Shown one piece after another: positions 26,263-35,925 of a stretch of 64,000 nt of DNA. Each line of letters begins with the position of its first letter. Position 1 is the stretch's first letter. The DNA is from Anagrus nilaparvatae (Eukaryota > Arthropoda > Insecta > Hymenoptera > Mymaridae), in the NCBI GenBank assembly GCA_022575985.1, contig JAKSXM010000272.1, forward strand, positions 9,238,001 to 9,302,000, read 5' to 3'. The position numbers and the translations under genes were made by a program. The notes beneath the pieces were generated by a model. It saw nothing but the letters and a program-made list of their open reading frames with translations, was not told the DNA's origin and did not search any database.

Positions 26263-26757
26263 GGTTCAATGGAAGATAGATGGGGTGATGAGGTTGTAGA
26301 TGAAGGTGTGCGTAATGTAAAAGATGTAACTGAAGGTGTTCATAGTGGAAAAGATGCAGGTGATGTTGTGCTTAAGGACATCGTTGGTGGGAATAGACTT
26401 CAACATCAAGTTGTGTAAGGATCTTTGCGTTTAATTATATATTTTATTTAATTATAAATTAATTATTATTTTCTAATCTTAATTTTAATTTTCTTTCAGA
26501 ATGAATATTCAAAAGCTTAATAAACTGGGACGGTTGGAAATGAGGAGGACTCAAAACTTGTCAAAACTGGATCCTAATCAAATTTATAGGATAAAAAAGT
26601 TTGAATTAGTACAAACCCAACATGACCCTCGCATTATTGCCTATGTTACGTTTTTGGGTAGTAGGCCAATTTGTAGACAAATGGTATGATGATTTTGTTG
26701 ATTACAACACCTACATCGACGATATCGAAATAAACAAAGTCTAATTTTCTCCATGAT
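26263..26757 (+). pseudogene. Unknown spliced gene remnant A1 (small basic protein)
   Basis: Two pieces join across a GT-AG intron. A first exon (ATG at 26269, also preceded by an acceptor) encodes a charged DVVDEGV/DVTEGV-like segment. It ends in HQVV before a GTAAGG donor at 26415. After an 86-base intron with TTCTTTCAG, the frame continues in phase at ATG 26501 with MNIQKLNKLGRLEMRRTQ and DPNQIYRIKKFELVQTQ. Around 26650 the frame shifts; the continuing frame (VDKWYDDFVDYN) ends at TAA 26740ish. The YRIKKFELVQT type of segment resembles short OB-fold-like proteins that I have seen associated with insect mobile elements; that link is memory-based and weak. The frameshift argues the copy is dead. 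Confidence 0.55.
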
Positions 26758-26848
26758 TTGGAATTTATTATTCAAAAACAGAAAATGAATAATAATTATT
26801 AAAAACCCAGCAAGAAACTTTAAAGGGAGACTTATTTCAAATATTTAG

Positions 26849-27384
26849 GAGGTACACAGCAGAAGATTGGGTTTTACACTCAAGAAGAGGTAATGCAAAT
26901 GCACCGTGCAGAGCAAAGAGCACAATTGCTTTATCCGCCACCAGTTCAGGTGAGACCTTTCTAGTTTGCGCAGTCTATTGCTCATCAACCACCACCTAAA
27001 GACGTACAACCATCACTAGGAGAAGATGTAGTTGATTATCAACAACTTCCATCAGAGATACAATTAATAAAACTTGCTTCTCAACAACCATCACAAATTG
27101 AATTTCCAGCCACAGTGTCGGAACTTTTGAATGGAAGTCATAAAGGATATACACTCTCTCAAGTTTTCCAAGAAAGCCAAGATCTAGATAATATTAATTT
27201 TGAAGATATCACTTTTGAAGAAATTTCACAAAGCGAATTTAATTCAAAAGCATCTACCAGTAAATTTGAAGCAAACATATCTTATCCAAAAGAACAAAAA
27301 AAAGAAAAGAAGGAAAATAAAATTAAAATTAAAATTGATATTAAACTAGAATCTAATAACGTAAAAAAGTATAAGAAAAAATAG
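26849..27384 (+). pseudogene. Unknown coding remnant A2 (Q/S-rich, lysine tail)
   Basis: After an acceptor-like ATATTTAG at 26841-26848 a frame runs ~178 codons to TAG at 27382-27384. It has one in-frame stop (TAG at 26962-26964). Visible stretches are FYTQEEVMQMHRAEQRAQ, a PPP/QPPPKDVQPS linker, and VSELLNGSHKGYTLSQVF. A highly acidic segment, FEDITFEEISQ, follows, and the end is a lysine-rich KKEKKENKIKIKIDIK tail. It is in the same direction as the A1 remnant 100 bases upstream and may be its 3' exon. There is no domain I can name. A low-complexity nuclear-localisation-like end is inferred only. Confidence 0.5.
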
Positions 27385-27689
27385 ACTTATAAATTTAGAC
27401 ATTATTAATTAATAAATAAAAAACTGCTAAAAAATATCTATTATTTTTTTTATTTAAAACAAAACCTAATAAAATAAAGTAAACGAAAAAATATAGTGAT
27501 TCTCAACAAGAGAAATAATTCTTTTTTCGAGAGCAAATACGCTAACATTAAAAAAGAATTATCTAGACAGTGAATACAGTTTACAACCATATCCTTATTG
27601 TGTATACAGTTAAGAAACAAATTTAAAAAGACATACTTTAATATTATTATTAAATACACAATAACATGAAAAAAAATTATAATTTATGT

Positions 27690-27990
27690 AATCCAAATTG
27701 AGTATGTTGAGAATTTAAGTAAAATAGCCTTAACAGGGCCGCAATTGCCCTGATAAGTCGAAATCCCTTATTGCGTATATTTTTTTATTAATTGTGTGAA
27801 TGGGCATGCAGTACGTCTTGAGAAAGAAAGTTCAACACCGTATATAATAGGATACGATTGTGATGTACAAGAATCCCAGGCATTTTCAATTTCTTTAGTA
27901 AATAATAACTTCTGCTATTACGAAAAAAGAACATTAGTTCTTAAAAAGTAAATATTCATATTATTCGAAAAAGATTATTTAAAGCGATAA
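27690..27990 (+). repeat. Repeated coding-like module R1, copy 1
   Basis: One of three copies of a segment whose clearest frame reads VRLEKESSTPYIIGYDCDVQ then ESQAFSISLVNNN. It is preceded by a VEIPYCVYFFINC-like stretch. In-frame stops lie before it and after the LKK end. Copies 2 and 3 start at about 30010 and 31415. Selection appears once to have kept the protein frame, since differences between copies include silent changes. The protein family is not recognised. Confidence 0.6.
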
Positions 27991-28105
27991 CTTAAAAAAA
28001 AAACTTTTCCCTTTGCCATATTTTTTTTAGATTATAACCAAACTATATTCAATTACATACTGTGTAATTATAGTTTAAAAAGAGCTTTTAAAATTTTTGC
28101 AAAAA

Positions 28106-29475
28106 ATGAACATAAATTCATACTTCAACTATGTAACACACTTGACTATATTTTTGGCTATGATCGAGTATGACAAATTATGCATTATTAAGGATGAGCT
28201 AAAATCTCATCTAAAAAATAAAAGTACAAAGCACTCCTCTTGTAGCATCACATTAAGGAAGGAATTTGAATCCACCAAAAATGCTAAATTTGGTTTAAGG
28301 AATTGCAAAACAAAAAACTTAGATAGTATGTGGAGAAGCAGGACCTTCTGCCTAAGTTTATATAATTGGGTAAATAAACATGTTTCTACTAGTTTTATTA
28401 ATTACATAAATTTATTTACTTTTTATTTTATTTTAAATATAGCTAGAAAACAACTTTGAGCAATCTCATAATGGAATATGTGAATCTCCGCTATTAGTCA
28501 TAGATAAAATACAAAAATTCACTGTATGGTTCAAAGAAAAAAAAATTCAAATGTGAAGAATTATTTGTTAGTGAAGATGAGACAGCATGCCATAATTTTT
28601 TAATTGTGGATCATAAATATTTAAATTTAAATAGGCATGTTCCAAAATGCTTCATTCATAGAATTATTTCTGAAGTACAACATTATTCATCCAAATATTA
28701 TACATCAACAGAAAACTTAATTAAAAAACTATCAACATTAAGTATAACTGAAGAAATGAAAAAAATCAACATCAGTGTGGATAGTTTATTTTCTTCAGAC
28801 TCATCAACAAATAATTCTTTATGTTTAAATGATTCGTTGATATCAGAAAATTCATTTAAGGACACTGAAGATGACATTCTTAATTACTCCAATTCAAATA
28901 ATCATGAATCAATTGCTGACGATTCATCCTCAGGCTATTTCACTAATACTAGAATTTCATATTATCATAGAGCGTTAGATATTTCAAATAATCAAAAAAT
29001 TAGTGATTCAAATTTGAATATTTCAATTAAGGAAAAAGATCAACAACAGGACAACCAATTTATTTTTATAAAACTAAGTAAGCAATAATTAGAAAAAGAT
29101 TTGACAGCAATAAGTCCATTAATTTATGAATAACTAAGAATTAAAAGATACTATGAAACTGTTGAAAGAAGTTCTCTAGATTACAAATTCGCTATAGAAG
29201 TTCTAATTAAAATTAACAGACTTTCCCTAAATGAATTTAAAAAAATCAAAAATTTTTTAAGAGAAATCAGTTACCCCGTCTATATATTAATCAACAGACT
29301 AATTTTAAGCAACTTTTTATCTATATCAATTTTAAAAATTGAGCTTGAGAAAAATGATATTTTTCTTACAAAAGCAATGATAAAATCCGTAGTCAAAAAT
29401 TGCCAATTTACCGAATTTGATTATATATCAAATAAAATATTTTTAAATCCTATTCATATTTCAGAAATTCAATAA
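28106..29475 (+). pseudogene. Unknown ~430-codon spliced gene remnant B
   Basis: ATG at 28106 opens 88 codons (MNINSYFNYVTHLTIFLAMI, then LCIIKDELKSHLKNK) to a donor at 28370. A 73-base intron ends in TTTTAAATATAG (28442), and the frame continues in phase 0 (ENNFEQSHNGICESPLL). A run of nine A at about 28540 shifts the frame by one base. The restored frame then runs through RHVPKCFIHRIISEVQHY, a serine-rich acidic middle, and, past in-frame TAA at 29086 and 29131, through REISYPVYILINRL and VVKNCQFTEFDYIS to TAA at 29473. The intron plus just three lesions suggests a recently lost, or possibly mis-assembled, gene. I recognise no domain. Confidence 0.6.
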
Positions 29476-29639
29476 ATATTTACTTTATTGAATCAAAATA
29501 CTTTTATTGCTTAATGTCAATTTTTTAGAGAATCCGATTTTGAAAAAATATGAGATCTTTAAAATAAAAGAAGGTATTGTAAATTATTATTACAATTAAA
29601 TAAATTTAGGTAAGTGCGCGCAGTGAGAAACATAAATTC
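29476..29639. other. Spacer after remnant B
   Basis: Short A+T-rich interval ending in a GTAAGTGCGCGC donor-like sequence at 29611; no further coding frame is clear. Confidence 0.35.
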
Positions 29640-29930
29640 CATCCTTGGACTTTTTGCGTTGCAGCTATATCCAGCTCAATCATTGTAATGAGGTACAAAA
29701 AAATAATGCGGTAATTAACGAAGGGTTATCTACTAAGATAATAGAGACAGAAAAAAATTAACAATTATAAGGTATCTTATATATTGAATTATGGTAAATA
29801 TGGTTTTCATATATATTCCAAACAGGACTAAAAATCACTTTGTGGTGAAAAAGCATTCTTTACAAATTACCCTACATATATATTATCGATGATAATAATC
29901 TTGGCCTTTTAATGAAACAAGAAAAAAAGG
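29640..29930. repeat. Repeated module R2, copy 1
   Basis: About 280 bases that recur at 33100-33370 with high identity. The longest shared blocks are GGTTTTCATATATATTCCAA, ACAGGACTAAAAATCACTTT and GTGGTGAAAAAGCATTCTTT. In one frame it reads KYGFHIYSKQD and GEKAFFTNYPTYIL, so it may be decayed coding sequence. Family unknown. Confidence 0.6.
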
Positions 29931-29964
29931 AATTGGGTAATAATTAAAAAAATTATAATTTATG

Positions 29965-30952
29965 TAAAGAATCAAATGATTCTGAAATTATTCAAGCTTT
30001 TCTTAAATTAAATGATATCCAAATTGAGTATGTTGAGAATTTAAGTAAAATAGCCTAAACAGGGCCAGAATTGCTGTGATTAGTCGAAATCCCTTATTGC
30101 GTATATTTTTTTATTAATTGTGTGAATGGGCACGCAGTACGTCTTGAGAAAGAAAGTTCACCACCGTATATAATAGGATACGATTGTGATGTCCAAGAAT
30201 CTCAAGCATTTTCAATCTCTTTAGTAAATAATAACTCCTGCTATTACGAAAAAAGAACATTAGATCTTAAAACGTAAATATTCATTTTATTCAAACAAGA
30301 TTATTTAAAGCGATAAAAGTGATATCATGGTTAATAACTAAATCGTAAAGTAAGTTATTGTGATAATTGGTATAGTGAACAAGATTGGGATGATCCAGAT
30401 GGAATTTATTCTGAGATCTTGTACTGAACCAGGGAATAGTGTGGTGAATTGTTTAAAAACTATACATTCAAATTTGAAGGTGTATGATATGACGCCTTCG
30501 CTAAAATTATTATCAGATACGAGTTTTCTACTGATTACGCTATGGAAAATTCTTTTTCGTAAGTGTAATATACTAACATTATACTAATACTTATTTTAAT
30601 TTTAGTCATAGCAATTGCTAAAATTTAAAGATTAATTTTAGAGATGATAATGGATTTTATGTCAGCAATAGACACACTCGAAAATCATTAGCAAAATTTA
30701 AAACTAAACCTCAAGGTAATTTTTTATTTTTCTAATTGAATTGGTTTTTATGAAATGTCATGGTTAATTTCTAAATACTTTCAGCCGAGAAATTATCTCT
30801 TAAAATTTTATATGAAACCAAGGATTAATCTACACAAAAAAAAGTTTTCGAAGCTTGGGAACAAAGCTTTAAAGCAAGGCATACAAAGGCTAGGATATCT
30901 AGGCAGGGAGGAAGGCAGCGGCCAGTTGTCTAGGTTGCGCGTCCTAAACTGA
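29965..30952 (+). pseudogene. Unknown multi-exon remnant C, containing module R1 copy 2
   Basis: The frame begins KESNDSEIIQAFLKLNDIQ, passes in-frame stops, and enters the R1 module (VRLEKESSPPYIIGYDCDVQ). After a break it continues YCDNWYSEQDWDDPDGIYS and YTFKFEGV. A donor at 30559 (GTAAGT) pairs with acceptors at 30605 or 30640. The next exon reads RDDNGFYVSNRHTRKSLAKF and ends CAAG at a second donor (30716). Its acceptor at 30784 is followed by AEKLSLKILYETKD and then a lysine/arginine-rich end. Several stops interrupt it. Two small introns in one remnant show that it came from a spliced gene rather than a retrocopy. The function is unknown. Confidence 0.5.
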
Positions 30953-31312
30953 AGTTAAAGTACCGATTATTTTTTAATATAGTTATAGGAAGTGCGACAC
31001 ATATATACACAAATGTACAATATACACATATATATATGATATAATACTGACATATAAAATTGTCATTAAATTTGTTTATGTTATAACGAGATTTAAAGGG
31101 TTTTTATAGGAACAAATGGAGAGAAGTAATAATTTTGCTTTGCTTTTTAATTTACAATATTATTTTAAATCTTCTTAAAGCATTTTTATAGTTTAATGGA
31201 TATTTTTAAGTAACATTTTTTTAAAAATCTTCCATTGGCTATCAAACTGTTGAAGATTACCTGGTGTGATTAATATTTAAATTTAAATGTAAATTAATTT
31301 TATAAAGCTTTT
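30953..31312. other. Spacer between repeated modules
   Basis: A+T-rich, with a short TATATACACAAATGTACAAT dinucleotide-rich patch near 31000; no gene. Confidence 0.4.
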
Positions 31313-31429
31313 CGGACTGATCACGTGACAATGCTCTAAGTATGAGGTTCTCGAGGAACAGCTAATCTTAGCCTCCATCTAAATGCATGCTTGTTTTTCT
31401 CGAGAACCCCCCTGTCACGTGATTAGTCG
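31313..31429. mobile_element. Short hairpin MITE with CACGTGA arms
   Basis: Left TCGGACTGATCACGTGACA and inverted right TCGACTAATCACGTGACAG pair. Further in, GGTTCTCGAGGA pairs with TTCTCGAGAACC. Total ~115 bases, unusually G+C-rich for this window. The right end runs straight into module R1 copy 3 at TTAGTCGAAATC, so it inserted at, or close to, the edge of that copy. Confidence 0.65.
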
Positions 31430-31860
31430 AAATCTCTTATTGTATACGTTTTTTATTAATTGTGTGAATGCACGCGCAGTACATCTCGAGAAATAGAGTT
31501 CAACACCGTATTTAATAGGATATGATTGTGATGTACAGGAATCACAAGCTTTATCTATTTCTTTAGTAAATAATAACCCCTGCTATTACGAAAAAATAAT
31601 ATTACTTCTTAAAAAGTAAATATTCATTTTATTCAACCAAGATTATTTAAAGCGATAAAAGTGATATCATGTTTAATAACCTTAAATCATTAAGTTAGTT
31701 ATTGTGGAAATTGATATATTGAACAACATTGTGATTTTCCAGATGGAATTTATTCTGAGATCTTGTGCTGAAATAGGCAAGAGTGCGGTGAATAGTTTAA
31801 AAACTATACATTCAAATTTGAAGGTGTATGGTATGACTCCTCAACTATCATAAAAATTGA
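31415..31860 (+). repeat. Repeated module R1, copy 3 plus downstream segment
   Basis: Matches 30060-30500 (copy 2) over ~430 bases, including the downstream GATGGAATTTATTCTGAGAT segment. Copy 1 carries only the first ~290 bases. Additional frameshifts and stops show independent decay. Copies 2 and 3 are more alike than either is to copy 1 in their 3' parts. Confidence 0.6.
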
Positions 31861-32052
31861 CGAAAAGAAATTTTCTACAATCTCATTTTAGGTCACCCTA
31901 GTGCAAAATTACTGGATTAACATTAAATGCTAACGGTAGAAAATATTATAATGCAATGAGAGAAACAGAATTTGAAGTAAAAATATTAGAACATGAGGGA
32001 ACGATAGACATTAAAAATAACAAAATTATCTTCAAAAATCAATAATAATCAT
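31861..32052 (+). pseudogene. Short coding remnant of unknown type
   Basis: A frame of ~45 codons reads ITGLTLNANGRKYYNAMRET and EVKILEHEGTIDI and ends at tandem TAA codons near 32044. It looks protein-like but no family is recognised. It sits between module R1 copy 3 and the retrotransposon mosaic. Confidence 0.35.
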
Positions 32053-32282
32053 ATGACTTTAATCCTTCATATTGCTTTGATAATGATTTCGGTGTATTTT
32101 TGGTCTGAACTTTTCACTTGTGGCAATGGCACCATAATGAAATTAGTGACTTACATGGCAGGGGTGTCCAAAAAGACACCTCCGAATGGAGAAACAAAGT
32201 TTATCATGCTGGAGAAACAGTTTATAGAATCATTCAGAGTATCAGAGAAGGCCGAATTTTGATTCGGTCTCTTTTCAGGGTT

Positions 32283-32441
32283 TAAATCCTTGAATAACCT
32301 TGAAAAACCTTCGCAACATTTGGTCACGTTATGGAACAATGCCCCTGCAGATGTCAACGATACGGTATTCAGAAAGCTATTTCTGAACAGCATGCCAGAG
32401 CACATCAGTACGATACTCCCTATTTGTCAGAATGAGGACCT
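32283..32441 (+). pseudogene. Ty3/gypsy-type Gag fragment
   Basis: The frame contains KPSQHLVTLWNNAPADVND and FRKLFLNSMPEHISTIL. This is the PSQ..R.M....G...D..LR.LWL.RLP..VQ.IL pattern of gypsy-type Gag capsid C-terminal regions in insects and other animals. A TGA codon precedes it at about 32260. The fragment ends around ICQNEDL, where the sequence changes abruptly to copia-type Gag. Confidence 0.7.
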
Positions 32442-32452
32442 GACAATACTGA

Positions 32453-32860
32453 ATGGGAAAAACCAGAAGACACAGCCAAAAACACAATAGTCCAATATTT
32501 AAGAGATTCCTATATCATTTATGCAAAAGATCTCGATGCTAAAGGAATAATTGATAAACTAAGCTCTATATATGAAAGGAAAAGTTGGGTGGTCAGACTT
32601 GCAGCTCGGAATAAGCTAATAAACTTAAAATTAAACGCCGATAGTTCCATGGGAAAACATTTTGAAATTCTCGATGTCCTGATTTCCGAATTAATATCAT
32701 CTGATGGGACGGTAACGGAAATAGATAAAGTGACCTGTTGCCAGTCTGTTACAGAGAGTATTGTTATAAACATAACAGATATGGATAAAAATGTCGAGAG
32801 TGCAATAAAGGCTTCAATGCAGCTGGACTACAAGTCAGGGAAACTAATTGCACCATGTTG
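32453..32860 (+). pseudogene. Ty1/copia-type Gag (UBN2-like) fragment
   Basis: Reads EWEKPEDTAKNTIVQYLRDS, then KGIIDKLSSIYERKS, RNKLINLKLNADSSMGKHF and EILDVLISELISSDGTVTEI. This is the typical W...A...I...L......A...W..L...Y copia Gag order (UBN2 family). The segment is in frame with the following protease-like part. A stop (TAG about 32488) affects only another frame. Confidence 0.72.
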
Positions 32861-33098
32861 CAATATGGTGAGGCAAGATGCATACATAACAAAAAACCGC
32901 ATTCTCGTCCAGGATAAGAACACAGGAACCAGCTTTCTTGTTGACACCAGGACAATACTTTCTCTGTTATCTGAGCCCTATGCCACAAGATGTAAGCCAG
33001 AAACTATACAAATGGTTAAAGCAAATGGCTCACCAATCTTAATCTTCGGTACGAAAGAGATAACTCTGGACTTTGGTCTGGGTCTCCCAATCTCCTAG
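32861..33098 (+). pseudogene. Ty3/gypsy-type aspartic protease fragment with mutated active site
   Basis: DKNTGTSFLVDTRTILSLLS matches the gypsy pepsin-like protease core, in which the catalytic triplet should be D-T/S-G. Here the glycine is arginine (DTR, codons 32943-32951), which would abolish activity. It continues as VKANGSPILIFGTKEITLDF, the usual strand downstream of the active site. The frame stops at TAG 33096-33098. The rest of Pol is absent. Confidence 0.75.
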
Positions 33099-33099
33099 A

Positions 33100-33370
33100 C
33101 TTTTTGAGTTGCAACTGTACCCCTCAATCATTGTAATGAGGTACATAAAAATAAGCCGGTAATTAAAGAAGGTCACTAAGATAATAGAGACAGAAAAATA
33201 TGGAAACAATTATAAGGTATACTATATATTGAGTTATGGTAAATATGGTTTTCATATATATTCCAAACAGGACTAAAAATCACTTTGTGGTGAAAAAGCA
33301 TTCTTTACAAATTACCCTACATTTATATTATCAAAGATAATAATCTTGGCCTTTTAATAAAACAAGAAAA
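33100..33370. repeat. Repeated module R2, copy 2
   Basis: Near copy of 29640-29930, beginning just after the protease fragment (CTTTTTGAGTTGCAACTGTA versus CTTTTTGCGTTGCAGCTATA). The retrotransposon mosaic is thus bracketed by pieces of the unknown element: R1 upstream, R2 downstream. Confidence 0.6.
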
Positions 33371-33436
33371 TAATAATTTAAATTTAACTACTTCCTTCAA
33401 TTCTAAATTGAGTTATATAATAAAAATTTAGGAGGA

Positions 33437-33598
33437 TAATTAGAAGATTATTACAATGCATTATCACATTATCTATATAACCAAAATATTGCTTGGAATT
33501 CAAAATTTCTAGCTATAACATCTCCCAATGACTTTACTTATGAATATTTTAAACAACCAGGATATACAGAAACTGTTAGAGGAGAAATAATTATCTGA
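33437..33598 (+). pseudogene. Short coding remnant D of unknown type
   Basis: A ~52-codon frame (GAA at 33443 to TGA at 33596-33598) contains EDYYNALSHYLYNQNIAWN and SPNDFTYEYFKQPGY. A TAA lies two codons upstream, and an acceptor-like TTTAG sits at 33427-33431. It looks like a 3' exon of a protein I do not recognise. Confidence 0.35.
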
Positions 33599-34163
33599 TA
33601 AAATGCAAACCTGTTTTACCAAAAATTAATACTTGAATAAGGAAACGTTTTAATGAGTTAGGAGTAACATATAATAATTATTGTTATGTATCTTATCGAA
33701 GGGCCAAGATGTCAGATTTGAGATCGTATCGTTGATCACTTAATCTTAATTCGGCTTTCACTTCTTTGGCGATAACGAGGTACTCCTGGACCTTTGATCA
33801 GCATTTTTCGGAAAGGAAAGGTTCAGAACGAAATAAATACTTACATATTATTGTTATGTTGTTTTAATCACGTTTAGTAAATATCGAGGTAAAACTTTTA
33901 TTACATACTACCGGGATTAAATGACCTGAGGAACCGATATTAGACGTGCCTATAGCTCGAATAGAGGTCTTTTATTGATACGAGAAGAAATTTAGTCAAT
34001 ATAAGTAAAAAATTGGTTTCTGTTATCTCCATATGAATAAATTGCAATAGTAGTAACCGGCTGGAAGAAAATATTGTGATAATTGAATAAGATATATAGA
34101 AAAAATGAGAAAGAAATTTGTAAGAGAAAAGAGAAATTATGGATAGTGGTAGTTTGGTGGAAG
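33599..34163. other. Spacer
   Basis: No supported coding region. A moderately G+C-rich patch lies at about 33700-33840. Otherwise A+T-rich. Confidence 0.4.
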
Positions 34164-34367
34164 TACACGGTCTTTAAGTGCTGGACGTGGTATTTTCAAA
34201 GTCATATGACAAAATTAAATTCATAAGTTGGTATCAATGAGAAATCTCCGTATTTCGCCTTCATTTACACTACTATGCATATAGTGTTAGCGTATGCCAA
34301 TGCCAACCCACAATTTTTTTTTTATTTGACTTCGAAAATACCATGTCCAGCACTCAAAGACCGTGTA
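34164..34367. mobile_element. Tc1/mariner-like MITE (200 bp, TA flanks)
   Basis: Terminal inverted repeats of ~40 bases: CACGGTCTTTAAGTGCTGGA at 34166 and, inverted, CACGGTCTTTGAGTGCTGGA ending at 34365. Both continue into TGGTATTTTC. Each end is bordered by TA (34164-34165 and 34366-34367), the target duplication of Tc1/mariner-class elements. No transposase. Confidence 0.85.
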
Positions 34368-34768
34368 TAACAATTTTAAAGAGGGGAACAGTTCTAAAGT
34401 ATCTGTCACTTTGAATACATCATTCTTCTTTTTTCCACTTTAATTGTATAAAACATATAAACAAAGTGTTATTCATTATAATTTTTCTAATTGCAATGTA
34501 TCAATAAACAATAATTAAAATTAATCCTTTTTTTTCATTTATTTTAAAAAATGTAATTCATTATAATTTTTTTAATTGCAATGTATCAATAAAAAGTAAA
34601 ATTAATCTCTTTAACTCATGCGATCAAATGAATATAAAAATACATGCGTCTAAATCAATATGACTATATTGCAACAGTATCATCTTACATTACGAAGATT
34701 TTTTCTCACTTCAATAAAAGACTTCTATTTCATTCACATAAACTCGTCGATATGCTATACATATAAAG
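34368..34768. other. Spacer with a tandem duplication
   Basis: Two near-identical ~70-base segments, ATTCATTATAATTTTTCTAA (34472) and ATTCATTATAATTTTTTTAA (34556), each followed by TTGCAATGTATCAATAAA, form a short direct duplication. No gene. Confidence 0.5.
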
Positions 34769-35795
34769 GTGGCGTTACAAAAATGCTTTATTAAAATTAA
34801 AGAATGGGGCCATTATATAAATAAAATTGGACAAAGCCTTGTAAATATATTAAATGAGTCCTGTGAAAACAAAAGTGGTGGTAATAGCAAGGCATATTAT
34901 ACTGCAACATATTATGCAGAACACTTACTTTTAAAATTTATAGAAGACAATCCAAAAAACGACCAGTAAACTGTAGCTTCAGTATTTGAAATTCCTGCAA
35001 ATGAATTTTACTGTTTGCCGACAGGAGATAAGATTCAATTACATAAATTGAGTTACCAATTTGAAGGATACAATTTAGGTCTTGCGACAGATTCTTTGTA
35101 CTTGAATACATTAAGGTTCTTGTACGAATTTTCCGGAAACTTTACCGGAGAGATGTCATCAAGAATACAAAAAACAAGTTACAAGTTCACGGACCCAAGC
35201 ACAGTTTTTGAGATTTTCATGTATTTAATAGTGGTAGCTATTAATTATGTAAAAACAGGGAGGATTTACAGATCAAGCTTTGATGATAGTGGGGATAAAA
35301 TTAGACAGTACTTTAAATTGAATACAAAAAGAGAAAAAAACATACACAAATTTGTATATAGATCAGAAGTAAGAGATAATATTCTAAGACCAACCTGTGC
35401 AATAATGCAAAGCTTGTATGATTTTTTATTCCACTTACAATGTCCTGAAGAATTCACTTCAAAATTAATGAGTTTGTTACAACAGAAATAGAAGTATGGT
35501 CAGCCTACCTAATGGGCAGTAGAAAGGACAAGCATCTTTGGGTAAAAGTACCAAAAGATTTCAGTAAAGTTGACCGGAGCAACAAGAGATTGTCCGCTAA
35601 ACTAAAAAATATATTTGACTTACCTCAATATAAACAAAAGCCAAAGGTATAATTTAGTAATCATTTTTAATTTTTCAGCCCAAAATATTGTCCAGTTAGA
35701 GAAGAAACACAACCACAATACCAACAATAATTACAATCAATGCAGTAATTCAATCAACAACAGGGGATTTCTCTGTTTTTCTAGAAAATTTATTT
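34769..35795 (+). pseudogene. Unknown ~300-codon gene remnant E
   Basis: A frame opens at an acceptor-like AAAG (34768) with VALQKCFIKIKEWGHYINK; there is no ATG in this frame. It crosses a single in-frame TAA at 34967, continues FEIPANEFYCLPTGDKIQLH, GYNLGLATDSLYLNTLRF and RPTCAIMQSLYDFLFHL, and reaches TAG at 35489. From about 35463 the neighbouring frame continues with EIEVWSAYLMGSRKDKHLW and RSNKRLSAKLKNIF, so there is a one-base shift. It runs to a possible 32-base intron (35647-35678), too short to be convincing, then a Q/N-rich stretch. It is mostly helical by composition. No domain is recognised; a structural (capsid-like) protein is only a guess. Confidence 0.5.
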
Positions 35796-35925
35796 GATTT
35801 TCAGAAACTAATGATTCTGGAGGAAGAAGAAACTAGACTTCGCAGGCAATTGAAAAGAGTACTAGCGCCAACAGGACTTCTATTGACTAGGATTTATCGA
35901 TGAAGCCTACTAATTAAGTGAGAAA

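Noticed and set aside
32151..32988. Minus-strand frames opposite the retrotransposon mosaic
   Set aside because: They are antisense to recognisable Gag and protease fragments on the plus strand.
35647..35678. 32-base GT-AG intron in remnant E
   Set aside because: Too short for normal splicing in animals; it may be a chance GT..AG pair, so it was not used to join frames.
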